Notes: generated by a model from the letters alone, not told the origin. DNA of 44,669 bases from an uncultured Anaerotignum sp. (GCF_934277605.1 NZ_CAKQVD010000010.1:1-44669), one strand, 5' to 3'. Shown: positions 1 to 7,773, counted from the stretch's first letter. Numbers and translations: made by a program.

Positions 1-1
1 A

Positions 2-217
2 GCGGAAGGGCTTGGGAAACAAATCCGTTTCCCAAATGGAATCCGCAGTCGGAATTCACTTCCGACGAGGAAAACAGCGAGTTTCAAGGCTTTTGAGCCG
101 ATGGAACTCGTCTGTTTATTCCTCTGTCTTAGCAAGTCGAAATCCTGATTTCGACTTAGGGTGTCGACTTTGTCGACACCCTAAGCTCTCACCGTAAACT
201 TGTGAGAGCTGTTTTTT
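2..217 (+). repeat. Array of six adjacent stem-loops
   Basis: Six inverted repeats follow one another almost without spacers. They are: 12-20/27-35 (9 bp, enclosed by an outer GCGGA 2-6 / TCCGC 42-46); 48-54/60-66 (7 bp); 67-72/119-124 with inner steps 74-77/112-115, 79-83/105-109 and 88-90/97-99; 134-144/147-157 (11 bp, 2-nt gap); 158-168/172-182 (11 bp, 3-nt loop); and 184-192/202-210 (9 bp) followed by T6. The T tract points to the end of a plus-strand transcript that begins left of the window. It could equally be a dispersed palindromic repeat or form the 3' untranslated part of fbp. No protein-like reading frame fits. I do not recognise a named RNA family. Confidence 0.7.
184..217 (+). 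terminator. Terminator at end of stem-loop array
   Basis: A 9-bp perfect stem AGCTCTCAC/GTGAGAGCT with a 9-nt loop is followed by G and six T. It faces the 3' end of fbp and lies 8 nt from the fbp stop codon, so it may separate convergent transcripts. Confidence 0.6.
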
Positions 218-225
218 GTCTATGC

Positions 226-2202
226 TTATTGCTGTTCTTTGATAATACCGTTCTGATATGCGTAAAGCAGCTTTTCCAATTCCGTAATGCTTTCCTTCAG
301 CTTTTTCCCGATATCCGTATCCTTTACACGAATACGGTCCTGTGTATATTGCAGTGCAACTGTCGAGGAAAGAATATCCTTTTCCTCCGCAACGGCTCTT
401 TCTGTGGATACAAACGGCTCATGCGATACCAAAACCATGCCATGCGAATTATAAATCAGTGTATAGCCCGCAATCCCCGTTTCCTTCTGGTAGGCCTTGG
501 AGAAGCCCCCGTCAATAACGAACAACCTGCCGTTTGCCTTGATGGGACTTTCCCCCTTCACAACCTTAACGGGAACGTGTCCGTTGATGATATGAGAGGT
601 TTTCGGATCTAAGCCGAAGGCCTCCAAAACATGCTCGCAGACTGCCTCCTCATTTCGCAGGGTATAATAAGGATTTTTTTCCTCCTTATGTGTTTCCTTA
701 TCGTCAATGAAATAGCGTTCAAAGGTTGTCATTTTCTTTTTGCCGAACAGGGGAGAATCCTCGCCGCACCACATATACCAAATGTAATCCATACATTCTC
801 TCTTTGCCTCTGTGTGCGCCTTATTGAAATAGCCCTCCCGCATGGTTCTTTCCACCGCATCCAGATATTCCATGCCCTTGTATTGCTTGCCACGGAAGGT
901 TACCTCCTTCAGCGTGCCATCCGCATTCATGGGAATCCCGCCATGGAACAGCAAATTGGAGTTAAAAATGGTATACATGCTCCCCTTGTGATACAGCACA
1001 CGAACATGCTGCTGCAGCTTTTCACTGTTGACAAAGGAGGATTTTACCTTATCCATAACCTCCTGCTCCTCCTCGGTCAGCCGATAGGGATCCTTCGGGT
1101 CAATCGTAGGGAAATTCATATCATTCATGGGATATTCCACGCCATCCACCAAAACTGTGCCCTTTTCAAAATCAATTTTATCCAGCAGCAGTCTGTTTTC
1201 CATGCGGAACTCGGGGCGGCGCTTGATAATCTGTCCCTCCATCTTCCACTGCATAACAGAAATTGCCTTGTGCATTTTTGCAATCATGTTGAAGTCCTTA
1301 TCACTCAGCACCTCATCCCCCTTGGGCTTAAACTGCTCACAGGGGTCCCCGGCGTATTTATCCATCGCGAAGGTTGCCAAGGGCAAAAGGTTAATGCCAT
1401 AATCCTCCTCAATCGTATCCAAATTTGCATATCTGGTCTGGATACGCAACACATTGCAGATTAAGGCCTGACAGCCTGCGGCAGCACCCATCCAAGCGAT
1501 ATCGTGGTTGCCCCACTGAATATCCACAGAATGATAATATGCCAGAATATCCATGATTCTTGCGGCATGAGGGCCCCTGTCATAAATATCCCCAATCACA
1601 TGAAGCTGGTCAATGGCAAGCCGCTGAATCAGGTTGCACATTGCAACAATAAAGCGGTCTGCCTGCCCCAAGTCAATGATAGTATGTATAATTTCCGTAT
1701 AATACATATCCTTATCCACGCTGGCACTGTTTTCATGCAGCAATTCCTCAAGGATATAAGCAAATTCCGGCGGAAGCGCCTTTCTCACTTTGGAGCGGGT
1801 ATACTTTGAGGATACCACCTTGCAGATTTTTACCAATCTGTGCAATGTGATTTTATACCATTCCTCAAGCTCCTCCTCCGTTTCCGTCATTTCCTCCAAT
1901 TTCTGCTCGGGATAATAAATCAAGGTTGAGAGAGATTTTTTCTCACTGCTGCGCAGGCTTTCGCCAAAAATCGCACTAATCTGGTTCTTGATAACACCGG
2001 AGGCATTTCGCAGCACATGGCTGAAGGAATCTGCCTCCCCATGAATATCGGAAACAAAATGCTCTGTCCCTTTCGGTAGGTTCAAAATTGCCTTCAGGTT
2101 GATAATCTCTGTTGCTGCACTATTGATTGTTTTATACTGATTGGAAAGTAATTTCAAATATTTAATTTCTTCTGCCGGAAAGCTTCCACTTCCACTATAC
2201 AT
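226..2202 (-). CDS. fbp: Fructose-1,6-bisphosphatase, class 3 (Firmicutes type)
   Basis: Hydrolyses fructose-1,6-bisphosphate to fructose-6-phosphate and phosphate in gluconeogenesis, in the cytoplasm. The 658-residue product matches the long class 3 family. It carries metallophosphatase motifs in order: SDIHGE near residue 52, GDIYDRG near 200, GNHD near 230 and INGHVPVK near 560. The ATG at 2202 is preferred over an in-frame GTG at 2211, because that GTG lies inside the ribosome binding site AGAGGTG, which sits 6 nt before the ATG. The gene stands alone on minus. The terminator of the neighbouring membrane-protein gene lies just upstream, so fbp needs its own promoter. A TATACT hexamer is present about 50 nt upstream but without a convincing -35. 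Confidence 0.95.
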   Translation of the reverse strand: MYSGSGSFPAEEIKYLKLLSNQYKTINSAATEIINLKAILNLPKGTEHFVSDIHGEADSFSHVLRNASGVIKNQISAIFGESLRSSEKKSLSTLIYYPEQKLEEMTETEEELEEWYKITLHRLVKICKVVSSKYTRSKVRKALPPEFAYILEELLHENSASVDKDMYYTEIIHTIIDLGQADRFIVAMCNLIQRLAIDQLHVIGDIYDRGPHAARIMDILAYYHSVDIQWGNHDIAWMGAAAGCQALICNVLRIQTRYANLDTIEEDYGINLLPLATFAMDKYAGDPCEQFKPKGDEVLSDKDFNMIAKMHKAISVMQWKMEGQIIKRRPEFRMENRLLLDKIDFEKGTVLVDGVEYPMNDMNFPTIDPKDPYRLTEEEQEVMDKVKSSFVNSEKLQQHVRVLYHKGSMYTIFNSNLLFHGGIPMNADGTLKEVTFRGKQYKGMEYLDAVERTMREGYFNKAHTEAKRECMDYIWYMWCGEDSPLFGKKKMTTFERYFIDDKETHKEEKNPYYTLRNEEAVCEHVLEAFGLDPKTSHIINGHVPVKVVKGESPIKANGRLFVIDGGFSKAYQKETGIAGYTLIYNSHGMVLVSHEPFVSTERAVAEEKDILSSTVALQYTQDRIRVKDTDIGKKLKESITELEKLLYAYQNGIIKEQQ

Positions 2203-2305
2203 AGACTGCACCTCTATTCTTCATTTCTACAAGCGTACCTTTGGTACTCTTTTGAGTATATCAAAAAAGCCAAAACTTTCATAGTTCTTTTTCAACGAAA
2301 CGAAC

Positions 2306-2340
2306 AAAAAGCCCCCTGCTTCTGACACGGGGACTTTTTT
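2306..2340 (-). terminator. Terminator of membrane-protein gene (bidirectional)
   Basis: The GC-rich stem AGTCCCC/GGGGGCT with a 12-nt centre is followed on minus by a T run (2306-2310). It lies directly after the stop codon at 2344. A T6 run also flanks it on plus (2335-2340). Confidence 0.8.
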
Positions 2341-2343
2341 CGC

Positions 2344-3195
2344 TCAATCCTCTTTCTTTTCTTCCGTCGGCTCTCCTTCCACAGTGCCGTCCACCGATTC
2401 TGCGGGCGCATCCGTCTGCATAGGCACACCATAGGCCATCCCCTCTCGGTTCAAAAACAGAAGCACCTGCCCCACCGTTACAAAGGCTGCGGAAAAATAG
2501 CTCAAAAGCTGATATGCCGCATCTGCAATATGCCCCTGCGGCAAAAGGCTGTAAACCAACTGAAATGCCGAATTCCAAAGCATTGCAATCACTGCCAGCA
2601 GCAGCAGATAGCCAAGCGTTCTCCACCATCTGCCCCTTACCAGACTCCTGCTGTAACGCAGGGCCTCCATCCCTCTTTTCTCGCTCAAGCCAAGGGCATA
2701 CAGATAAAAAACCCAAGCGACACTGAGGTAAATCCCCGGCACAATCAGCAGGCTTGCCAAGAAAACAAGCACACCATAAATGATACCGGAAGCCACAATC
2801 GCAGGCATCAAGGAAAAGGCCTCGCCCAAGGCAATCCCAAAGGAAATTTCCTGCTCCGTCAAAAATTGCTTTACCACCTTGGCAATCGCAATAATGCCCA
2901 CCGGCTGCAAGAACAGGCTAATCAAAACCGTCAAGCCCGAATGGAACAGCACCTGCCCGCCGGCATTGATAAGGTCTGCCTCATTGGACAGCCCTGCACC
3001 TGCCTCCGCAAGCTGCTGAAACACCAGATAGGCATTCAGCATTCGCCCATTGATGACGCTGCCCAAAATACTAAGCGGCAGAAAAGCAATCAAAAGCACC
3101 TTCAGAATTGCCTTCATGTTTGCCGCAAACACATGGAAGGAGAGAGAAAGCTGCTCTATCCAATTCCATTCCCTATGAAAAAAATCATGATTCAT
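2344..3195 (-). CDS. Multi-pass membrane protein, DUF975/YciC-like
   Basis: Integral membrane protein of 283 residues with about five or six hydrophobic segments, beginning near residues 28-46, 87-107, 125-150 and 190-215, and ending in an acidic, charged tail. The central stretch, LLIVPGIYL followed by a Trp/Phe-rich segment and then ALRYSRSLVRGRWWRTLG, is the pattern of the GDPD-membrane-domain/DUF975 group of unknown function. The start ATG at 3195 has an AAAGGA site about 12 nt upstream, slightly far. Transcribed divergently from the SDR gene and alone in its unit. No function can be assigned from sequence. Confidence 0.75.
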   Translation of the reverse strand: MNHDFFHREWNWIEQLSLSFHVFAANMKAILKVLLIAFLPLSILGSVINGRMLNAYLVFQQLAEAGAGLSNEADLINAGGQVLFHSGLTVLISLFLQPVGIIAIAKVVKQFLTEQEISFGIALGEAFSLMPAIVASGIIYGVLVFLASLLIVPGIYLSVAWVFYLYALGLSEKRGMEALRYSRSLVRGRWWRTLGYLLLLAVIAMLWNSAFQLVYSLLPQGHIADAAYQLLSYFSAAFVTVGQVLLFLNREGMAYGVPMQTDAPAESVDGTVEGEPTEEKKED

Positions 3196-3237
3196 CTATC
3201 GTTTCATCCTTTCCGTTTTCATTCTCCTGTGAAAAAA

Positions 3238-3266
3238 AGTATAGCACAATCTTCGCCAAAAGCCAA
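3238..3266 (-). promoter_or_regulatory. Promoter of membrane-protein gene
   Basis: On minus TTGGCT (3261-3266), 17-nt spacer, TATACT (3238-3243). About 43 nt lie between the -10 and the start codon at 3195. It is paired back-to-back with the SDR promoter. Confidence 0.7.
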
Positions 3267-3278
3267 CGTGTCATAGCC

Positions 3279-3307
3279 TTGCCAATTCTTAAAAATTCCT
3301 TTAGAAT
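3279..3307 (+). promoter_or_regulatory. Promoter of SDR gene
   Basis: TTGCCA (3279-3284), 17-nt spacer, TAGAAT (3302-3307). The predicted transcript start near 3314 makes a start codon at 3316 effectively leaderless and favours the ATG at 3340. Confidence 0.7.
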
Positions 3308-3339
3308 AATAAAAAATGATAAAAAAGGCTGTGAATGAT

Positions 3340-4080
3340 ATGAAATCAAAAAAGAAAACCGTTCTGGTGACAGGCTCCTCCCGTGGCATCGGCAAGGCGA
3401 TTGCGCTTGCCTTCGGGCGTGCCGGCTGTAATGTTGTGCTGAATGCCTCCAAAAGCGCCGCACAGCTTGAGGAGACCAAGGCACTTCTGGAAAGCGAGGG
3501 CATTTCCGTTTTGGCTGTTTTGGCTGATGCTTCCGATTATGCAAGCTGTCAGAGGCTTTTTGCGGAAATTGCAAAAGCCTTCGGCAGTGTGGATATTCTT
3601 GTCAATAATGCAGGCATTTCCCATATCGGCCTATTCACGGATATGACACCGGATGAATGGCAGCGTGTGCTTTCGGTCAATCTCGGCTCTGCACTGAACT
3701 GCACCCATCTTGCCGTTCCCGCAATGGTTTCCGAAAAGGCGGGTGTCATCCTCAATATTTCTTCCATGTGGGGCGAGGTGGGTGCCTCCTGCGAGGCTGT
3801 TTATTCCGCCTCCAAGGGAGCCATCAACGCCTTCACAAAGGCAATGGCAAAGGAGCTTGGCCCCTCTCAAATCCGTGTCAATGCCATCTCCTGCGGTGTC
3901 ATTGATACGGAAATGAATGCCTGCTTTACCCAAGAGGAGCGGCAAGCCTTGGCGGATGAAATTCCTCTTATGCGCTTTGGACAGCCGGAGGAGGTTGCCG
4001 ATTTGGCAGTTTTCCTTGCAAGCCCCAAGGTCGCCTTTTTGACAGGCAAAATCCTCACGCTTGACGGTGGCATGCTTTAA
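3340..4080 (+). CDS. SDR oxidoreductase, probably EF-P 5-aminopentanone reductase (YmfI-like)
   Basis: Short-chain dehydrogenase/reductase of 246 residues. Seen: NAD(P)-binding TGSSRGIG (11-18), NNAG (89-92), active-site Ser near 141-142, Tyr155 and Lys159 in YSASK, and a C-terminal LDGG motif. The segment SSMWGEVGASCEAVYS is closer to the YmfI group than to housekeeping FabG; in Bacillus YmfI reduces the 5-aminopentanone modification on elongation factor P. That specific role is inference, and a FabG-type 3-oxoacyl-ACP reductase is the alternative. No fatty-acid genes are nearby. The upstream in-frame ATG at 3316 is rejected because it coincides with the predicted transcript start. The ribosome binding site (AAGG) is weak. 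Confidence 0.8.
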   Translation: MKSKKKTVLVTGSSRGIGKAIALAFGRAGCNVVLNASKSAAQLEETKALLESEGISVLAVLADASDYASCQRLFAEIAKAFGSVDILVNNAGISHIGLFTDMTPDEWQRVLSVNLGSALNCTHLAVPAMVSEKAGVILNISSMWGEVGASCEAVYSASKGAINAFTKAMAKELGPSQIRVNAISCGVIDTEMNACFTQEERQALADEIPLMRFGQPEEVADLAVFLASPKVAFLTGKILTLDGGML

Positions 4081-4091
4081 GCACACAAAAA

Positions 4092-4129
4092 AGCAGTTGC
4101 GACAAAATGCTTCCGCAGCTGCTTTTTTT
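4092..4129 (+). terminator. Bidirectional terminator between SDR gene and mini-PspA gene
   Basis: A 10-bp stem, AGCAGTTGCG/CGCAGCTGCT (one T-G pair), with a 12-nt loop and T7 on plus. On minus it is followed by T6, so it can end both convergent transcripts. Confidence 0.9.
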
Positions 4130-4141
4130 CTGTCATTCTTT

Positions 4142-4471
4142 TTATTTCTTTCTTGCCGCCTCATAGATAGCCGCACGCATTGCCGTAATCTGACGAATCT
4201 GGTCGTTCAGCTTTTCATGGATTTCATGCAGGCGCATCAGCTCTGCTTTTTTTGCAACCAAAAGTGCCTGCGCATTGGGAACGGTTTTGTCCTCCTCCAG
4301 CTTTTCAATCTCCGCAATCAGCTCTGCCCCCTCCCGCTTTGTCTTGGAGAGGTCATCCTCCATGTGGTGAGATAAATGTCTTGCCATCTTCATAGGATCT
4401 TCTGCGAATTCGATCATGCCGCAAACGTTCATGGACATAATGTTTTCGTATCTGTTTAAAATACTTGCCAT
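4142..4471 (-). CDS. Short PspA/IM30-like coiled-coil protein
   Basis: A 109-residue, highly charged, all-helical protein. Its N-terminus (ILNRYENIMSMNVCGMIEFA, then EDPMKMARHLSHHMEDDL) follows the pattern of the amphipathic helix and first hairpin arm of PspA/Vipp1 proteins, which bind stressed membranes. Full PspA is about 220 residues, so this would cover only the first half. A second helix (about 45-105) can fold back as a coiled coil. It lies 30 nt downstream of tsaD with a GGGAGG site, so it is probably cotranscribed with rnz-tsaD. Function is unknown; the PspA relation rests on pattern recognition only. Confidence 0.7.
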   Translation of the reverse strand: MASILNRYENIMSMNVCGMIEFAEDPMKMARHLSHHMEDDLSKTKREGAELIAEIEKLEEDKTVPNAQALLVAKKAELMRLHEIHEKLNDQIRQITAMRAAIYEAARKK

Positions 4472-4501
4472 ACTTCGTTCCTCCCTTGCGTATACACTTT
4501 T

Positions 4502-5530
4502 TTATCTTTGTCCCAGCTTCAAGCTGGGGTTTGCGTTCAAATCCAAGCCGTCTCTCACGCCCGCAATGTATTCATAATACGCCGCACAGCCAATCATCGC
4601 CGCATTATCGGTGCAAAGAATCGGTGCAGGCACGCTCAGCACAAAGCCGTTTTCCTCACACGCCTCCTGCATTTTTTTCCGCAGGGCACTGTTGGAGGCA
4701 ACGCCGCCTGCCAAAGCAATCTTCTTTACGCCATGTGCCCTTGCCGCCTTCATGGTTTTGCTCACCAGCACCTCCACCACAGACTGCTGAAAGCTTGCCG
4801 CAATATCCTCGGGAACAATCTCCTCTCCCATCATTTTCTGTTTATTCACATAATTCAAAACTGCAGATTTCAAGCCGCTGAAGCTGAAATCATAGCTGTC
4901 CTCCTCCAGAAAAACACGGGGGAATTTCACAGCATCGGGGGTTCCCTTCTTTGCTGCGGCATCAATCTTCGGCCCGCCGGGATAGCCCATGCCGATTGCA
5001 CGGGCAACCTTGTCATACGCCTCACCTGCCGCATCGTCTCTGGTGTGTCCCATGATTTCATATTTTCCGTAATCGGAAACATAAACCAAGTGAGAATGTC
5101 CGCCCGAAACCACCAGTGCCATATAGGGCGGTGCAAAATCCTTATTCTGAATATAGTTCGCACAAATATGTCCTTCGATATGGTGTACACCAATTAAAGG
5201 CTTTCCTGCTGCATACGCAATCGCCTTTGCCTCCGCAAGCCCAACCAACAGCGCCCCCACTAAGCCCGGGCCGTAGGTCACGCCGATGGCATCCATCTGC
5301 TCCAATGTCATGCCTGCATCCGTCAGTGCCTTTTGAATCACACCGTCAATGTTTTCCACGTGCTTTCTGGAGGCAATCTCCGGCACAACGCCTCCATAAA
5401 GCGTGTGCAGGGCAATCTGAGAGGAAATCACATTGGAAAGCACCTCTCTGCCGTTCTTTACCACTGCCGCCGCTGTTTCATCACAGGAGCTTTCAATGGC
5501 TAATATATAAATATCCTTTTTTTCTTCCAT
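4502..5530 (-). CDS. tsaD: tRNA N6-adenosine threonylcarbamoyltransferase TsaD
   Basis: Transfers the threonylcarbamoyl group onto A37 of ANN-decoding tRNAs, together with TsaB and TsaE (neither is in the window). The 342-residue length is typical. Seen: ASKHA-type N-terminus AIESSCDETAAA, the metal site HHIEGH (116-121), SGGHSHL (142-148), and a C-terminal TDNAAMIG motif carrying the last metal-binding Asp. The start ATG has a GGAGGAAAG site. It follows rnz by 37 nt, a gap that contains a 17-bp tandem duplication. Confidence 0.97.
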   Translation of the reverse strand: MEEKKDIYILAIESSCDETAAAVVKNGREVLSNVISSQIALHTLYGGVVPEIASRKHVENIDGVIQKALTDAGMTLEQMDAIGVTYGPGLVGALLVGLAEAKAIAYAAGKPLIGVHHIEGHICANYIQNKDFAPPYMALVVSGGHSHLVYVSDYGKYEIMGHTRDDAAGEAYDKVARAIGMGYPGGPKIDAAAKKGTPDAVKFPRVFLEEDSYDFSFSGLKSAVLNYVNKQKMMGEEIVPEDIAASFQQSVVEVLVSKTMKAARAHGVKKIALAGGVASNSALRKKMQEACEENGFVLSVPAPILCTDNAAMIGCAAYYEYIAGVRDGLDLNANPSLKLGQR

Positions 5531-5546
5531 AGCTTTCCTCCACTGC

Positions 5547-5580
5547 TTCTTTATTTCGGAAATTTCTTTATTTCGGAAAT
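5547..5580. repeat. 17-bp perfect tandem duplication in rnz-tsaD gap
   Basis: The 17-bp unit TTCTTTATTTCGGAAAT occurs at 5547-5563 and again at 5564-5580 with no mismatch. On minus the second copy holds the last codons and stop of rnz, and the first repeats them in the tsaD leader. Confidence 0.95.
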
Positions 5581-6479
5581 TCGATGGTTATGCACTTTCG
5601 TTCCTCTCCCAATTCTGTCAGCGGAAAAATCTCCTGCGCCACCGATAAATATTTCTCCGGTTCATTTAAGGAAGGGCTGAAATGTGTCAGCCACAGCCGC
5701 TCAACATGGGCATTTTTCGCCATGCGTGCTGCCTCGGAAAAGAGCATGTGCTTGTTTTCTCTTGCCTTCTGCTTTTTTTCCTCCTCGCCATACATCCCCT
5801 CGCAGATAAAAAGCTGTACGCCCTCCACAAATTTCGTAATGCGGTCAACCGGACGGCTGTCTGTGCAATAGGCAACGGAAATGCCCTTGCGGTTTTCCCC
5901 CATTACCATATCCGCCGTATAGACCTTGCCCTCATGCTCCACAGTGCCTTCCTTTTGCAGCCTATTCCAAAGAGGCTTCGGCAGCTTCAGCCGCTCCGCC
6001 TTTTTCACATCAAATTTTCCCTTTCGTTTCAAATCAATGCGGTAAGCAAAGCATTTTACCATGTGGTCGGCAGGGCAATGATGAATTTCAAATGTCCCCA
6101 CAGAAATCGGGTTCGGTGCATCCTGTGTCAATTCAATATATTCGATGGGAAAGGGCAGCTCCGGCGCAATCAAGATCAGCCCCTCTACAATCCGCCGCAG
6201 GCCGACAGGGCCAATCAGCGTCAACGGCTCCGTCCGTCCGGCATTGCCAACCGTCAGCAGCAGCCCCGGCAGGCCGGAAATATGGTCGGCGTGGAAATGC
6301 GTAAAGCAAATCACATCAATCGCCTTAAAGCCCCATCCAAGCATCTTCATGGTTACCTGTGTGCCTTCGCCGCAGTCAATCAAGGCGAGCCTGCCATTGA
6401 GCCTTGCAAGCATGGCTGTCAGAAAGCGGCTGGGCATGGGCATCATGCCGCCTGTCCCCAATAAACAAATATCTAACAT
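5568..6479 (-). CDS. rnz: Ribonuclease Z (tRNA 3' endonuclease)
   Basis: Short-form tRNase Z of 303 residues, a metallo-beta-lactamase fold nuclease that cuts tRNA precursors after the discriminator base. Seen: zinc motif HFHADH (61-66), an AYCTDSRP strand with the bridging Asp, and a C-terminal LTHFSPS histidine motif. It is a plausible partner for the CCA-less tRNA-Gly genes at the right end of the window, since tRNase Z matures such tRNAs. First gene of the rnz-tsaD-mini-pspA unit, with AAAGGAG before the ATG. Confidence 0.95.
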   Translation of the reverse strand: MLDICLLGTGGMMPMPSRFLTAMLARLNGRLALIDCGEGTQVTMKMLGWGFKAIDVICFTHFHADHISGLPGLLLTVGNAGRTEPLTLIGPVGLRRIVEGLILIAPELPFPIEYIELTQDAPNPISVGTFEIHHCPADHMVKCFAYRIDLKRKGKFDVKKAERLKLPKPLWNRLQKEGTVEHEGKVYTADMVMGENRKGISVAYCTDSRPVDRITKFVEGVQLFICEGMYGEEEKKQKARENKHMLFSEAARMAKNAHVERLWLTHFSPSLNEPEKYLSVAQEIFPLTELGEERKCITIEFPK

Positions 6480-6535
6480 TCGGTTTCTCCTTTGTATTTC
6501 TTTTCAGCAATCGGTTTCCCTATCAAACCTCTTTT

Positions 6536-6564
6536 ATCATACCGCAAAAGGTGGCAAAATACAA
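6536..6564 (-). promoter_or_regulatory. Promoter of rnz-tsaD unit
   Basis: On minus TTGTAT (6559-6564), 17-nt spacer, TATGAT (6536-6541), about 57 nt before the rnz start. Confidence 0.65.
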
Positions 6565-6590
6565 TCTTTCTGCGATAGTTTCTGCAACAG

Positions 6591-6612
6591 AAAAAGAGGA
6601 CTTTCGTCCCCT
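6591..6612 (-). terminator. Terminator of stalk-domain gene
   Basis: A 7-bp stem AGGGGAC/GTCCTCT capped by a GAAA tetraloop and followed by T5. The first stem base overlaps the stop codon at 6612-6614. Confidence 0.8.
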
Positions 6613-7559
6613 TATTCCACAGTAAATGTACCATACAGTGTATAATTTGTCGTGATTTCAGCATCCCATGTGCTGCCGAGACCATCTCCGCGGAAATAGA
6701 AATTCGGCTCGGCTACAGTGGTTGCATAATAGAAATCATACGCTTTTTTATCCGGATTCTTCCGCAGCGCCGCTTTAGCCGCCGATGCTTGATCCCCCCC
6801 GTAATAATAGGTGAAGGAAAATGGAATCCCCATACGGTATTCGCCTGCCACAAGCCCCCTTTTTGTCTTTTTCTCGATTGTGGTCATGCCGTTTTCGCCT
6901 GTTTCGCTTCTGGTGGGCTGCATCGAAAGCTCTGTCCCCGTCTTTGGTTCTTCCTTTGCCACGCATTCCCAGCCGTTTTCTGTCAGCCGTTCCAGTGTAA
7001 ATGCGTTTCCGTACAGAAAGCTCTGCGGCTCTTTATTGTTTATCATTCCCTGCAAACTGTTTGTTTTTTTATCATATTCCACCGTCAATGTCACATCTGG
7101 CGTTCTTAACTCCTTCAGATAAATCCAATCAGAACCCAAGAATCTGTCCCACGTCATAGTATATCCCATTTCATTTGCAAACTCCCGTACAGGCAGAAAG
7201 CATTTCCCATTCTCGCGATTGATTTTATCCCCCAAATACAGTCTGTCTTTCTCCTTCGCTGTTACATCCAGCATACCATCCGCCTGCAAAACAACCGTCC
7301 GTTCCATCTGCCGTTCCGCATCCTCTGCCACGGTTTTCGTTGTAAACAGTAGGCTCTCTCCCAGATTCATCATCTGACTTCCCGTCATTTCTGCCAAGTC
7401 CTCCGCAGAAAACAGCCATTTTCCGTCCTTTTGCATTGCCACATCCTGCGGAAAAAACTCCTGCCTGTTTACCAGAACAATCGGATTTCGCTCCGCCGCA
7501 AATGCCGTTGTTCCCATTACCATACTCATCGCCAATGCCAGACAAACCGCCCTTTTCAT
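6612..7559 (-). CDS. Secreted stalk-domain (copper amine oxidase N-like) protein
   Basis: A 315-residue exported protein. The start at 7559 is chosen for its AAGGAGG site and because it gives a clear signal peptide (MKRAVCL, hydrophobic core, AFA|A cleavage near residue 22). The mature part has the alpha/beta pattern of the copper amine oxidase N-terminal/stalk domain, including FLPVREFANEMGYTMTWDR near 125-145. This domain is common in Clostridia surface proteins and lacks enzymatic residues. The C-terminal half, rich in Tyr, Thr and Lys, is not recognised. It stands alone, and its upstream region holds four OmpR-family-like boxes (7639-7680). A role at the cell surface is inferred; no ligand is known. 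Confidence 0.8.
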   Translation of the reverse strand: MKRAVCLALAMSMVMGTTAFAAERNPIVLVNRQEFFPQDVAMQKDGKWLFSAEDLAEMTGSQMMNLGESLLFTTKTVAEDAERQMERTVVLQADGMLDVTAKEKDRLYLGDKINRENGKCFLPVREFANEMGYTMTWDRFLGSDWIYLKELRTPDVTLTVEYDKKTNSLQGMINNKEPQSFLYGNAFTLERLTENGWECVAKEEPKTGTELSMQPTRSETGENGMTTIEKKTKRGLVAGEYRMGIPFSFTYYYGGDQASAAKAALRKNPDKKAYDFYYATTVAEPNFYFRGDGLGSTWDAEITTNYTLYGTFTVE

Positions 7560-7638
7560 ACCGCATCCTCCTTCTCCTGATTCATAATTTTTATGCTTTT
7601 TTCCCTTTCCTCTACCATAGCATCCTTTTTCGCTTTGC

Positions 7639-7680
7639 AGGTTACACACTCCTTACAAATTTCTTACGACTTTCTTAAGA
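7639..7680 (-). promoter_or_regulatory. Four tandem TAAG boxes at 11-bp spacing
   Basis: On minus the cores TAAG (7674-7677), TAAG (7663-7666), TAAG (7652-7655) and TAAC (7641-7644) are each exactly 11 bp apart. The last two read TGTAAG-N5-TGTAAC, which is close to WalR/PhoP-type binding sites. OmpR-family regulators bind such direct repeats on one face of the helix. A poor -35 followed by TATGGT (7614-7619) lies immediately downstream, as expected for an activator-dependent promoter. No regulator gene is in the window. Confidence 0.6.
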
Positions 7681-7744
7681 TTTTTCCGAAAGGCGCATTC
7701 CTTCCTCTGCCCGAAAAAAAATCCGTTTTTTCTGTTTATTTTCC

Positions 7745-7773
7745 TTGCAAATCATTTACTTTTCTGCTAAAAT
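7745..7773 (+). promoter_or_regulatory. Promoter of rpmB
   Basis: TTGCAA (7745-7750), 17-nt spacer, TAAAAT (7768-7773). The leader is about 38 nt with AAGGAGGTG before the start. Confidence 0.8.

Noticed and set aside
12..197. 61-aa reading frame across the stem-loop array
   Set aside because: It lies wholly inside inverted repeats, has no ribosome binding site and shows no protein pattern; it is a by-product of the palindromes.
2279..2716. 145-aa minus frame over the membrane-protein 3' end
   Set aside because: Overlaps the terminator and a well-supported gene in another frame; no homology pattern.
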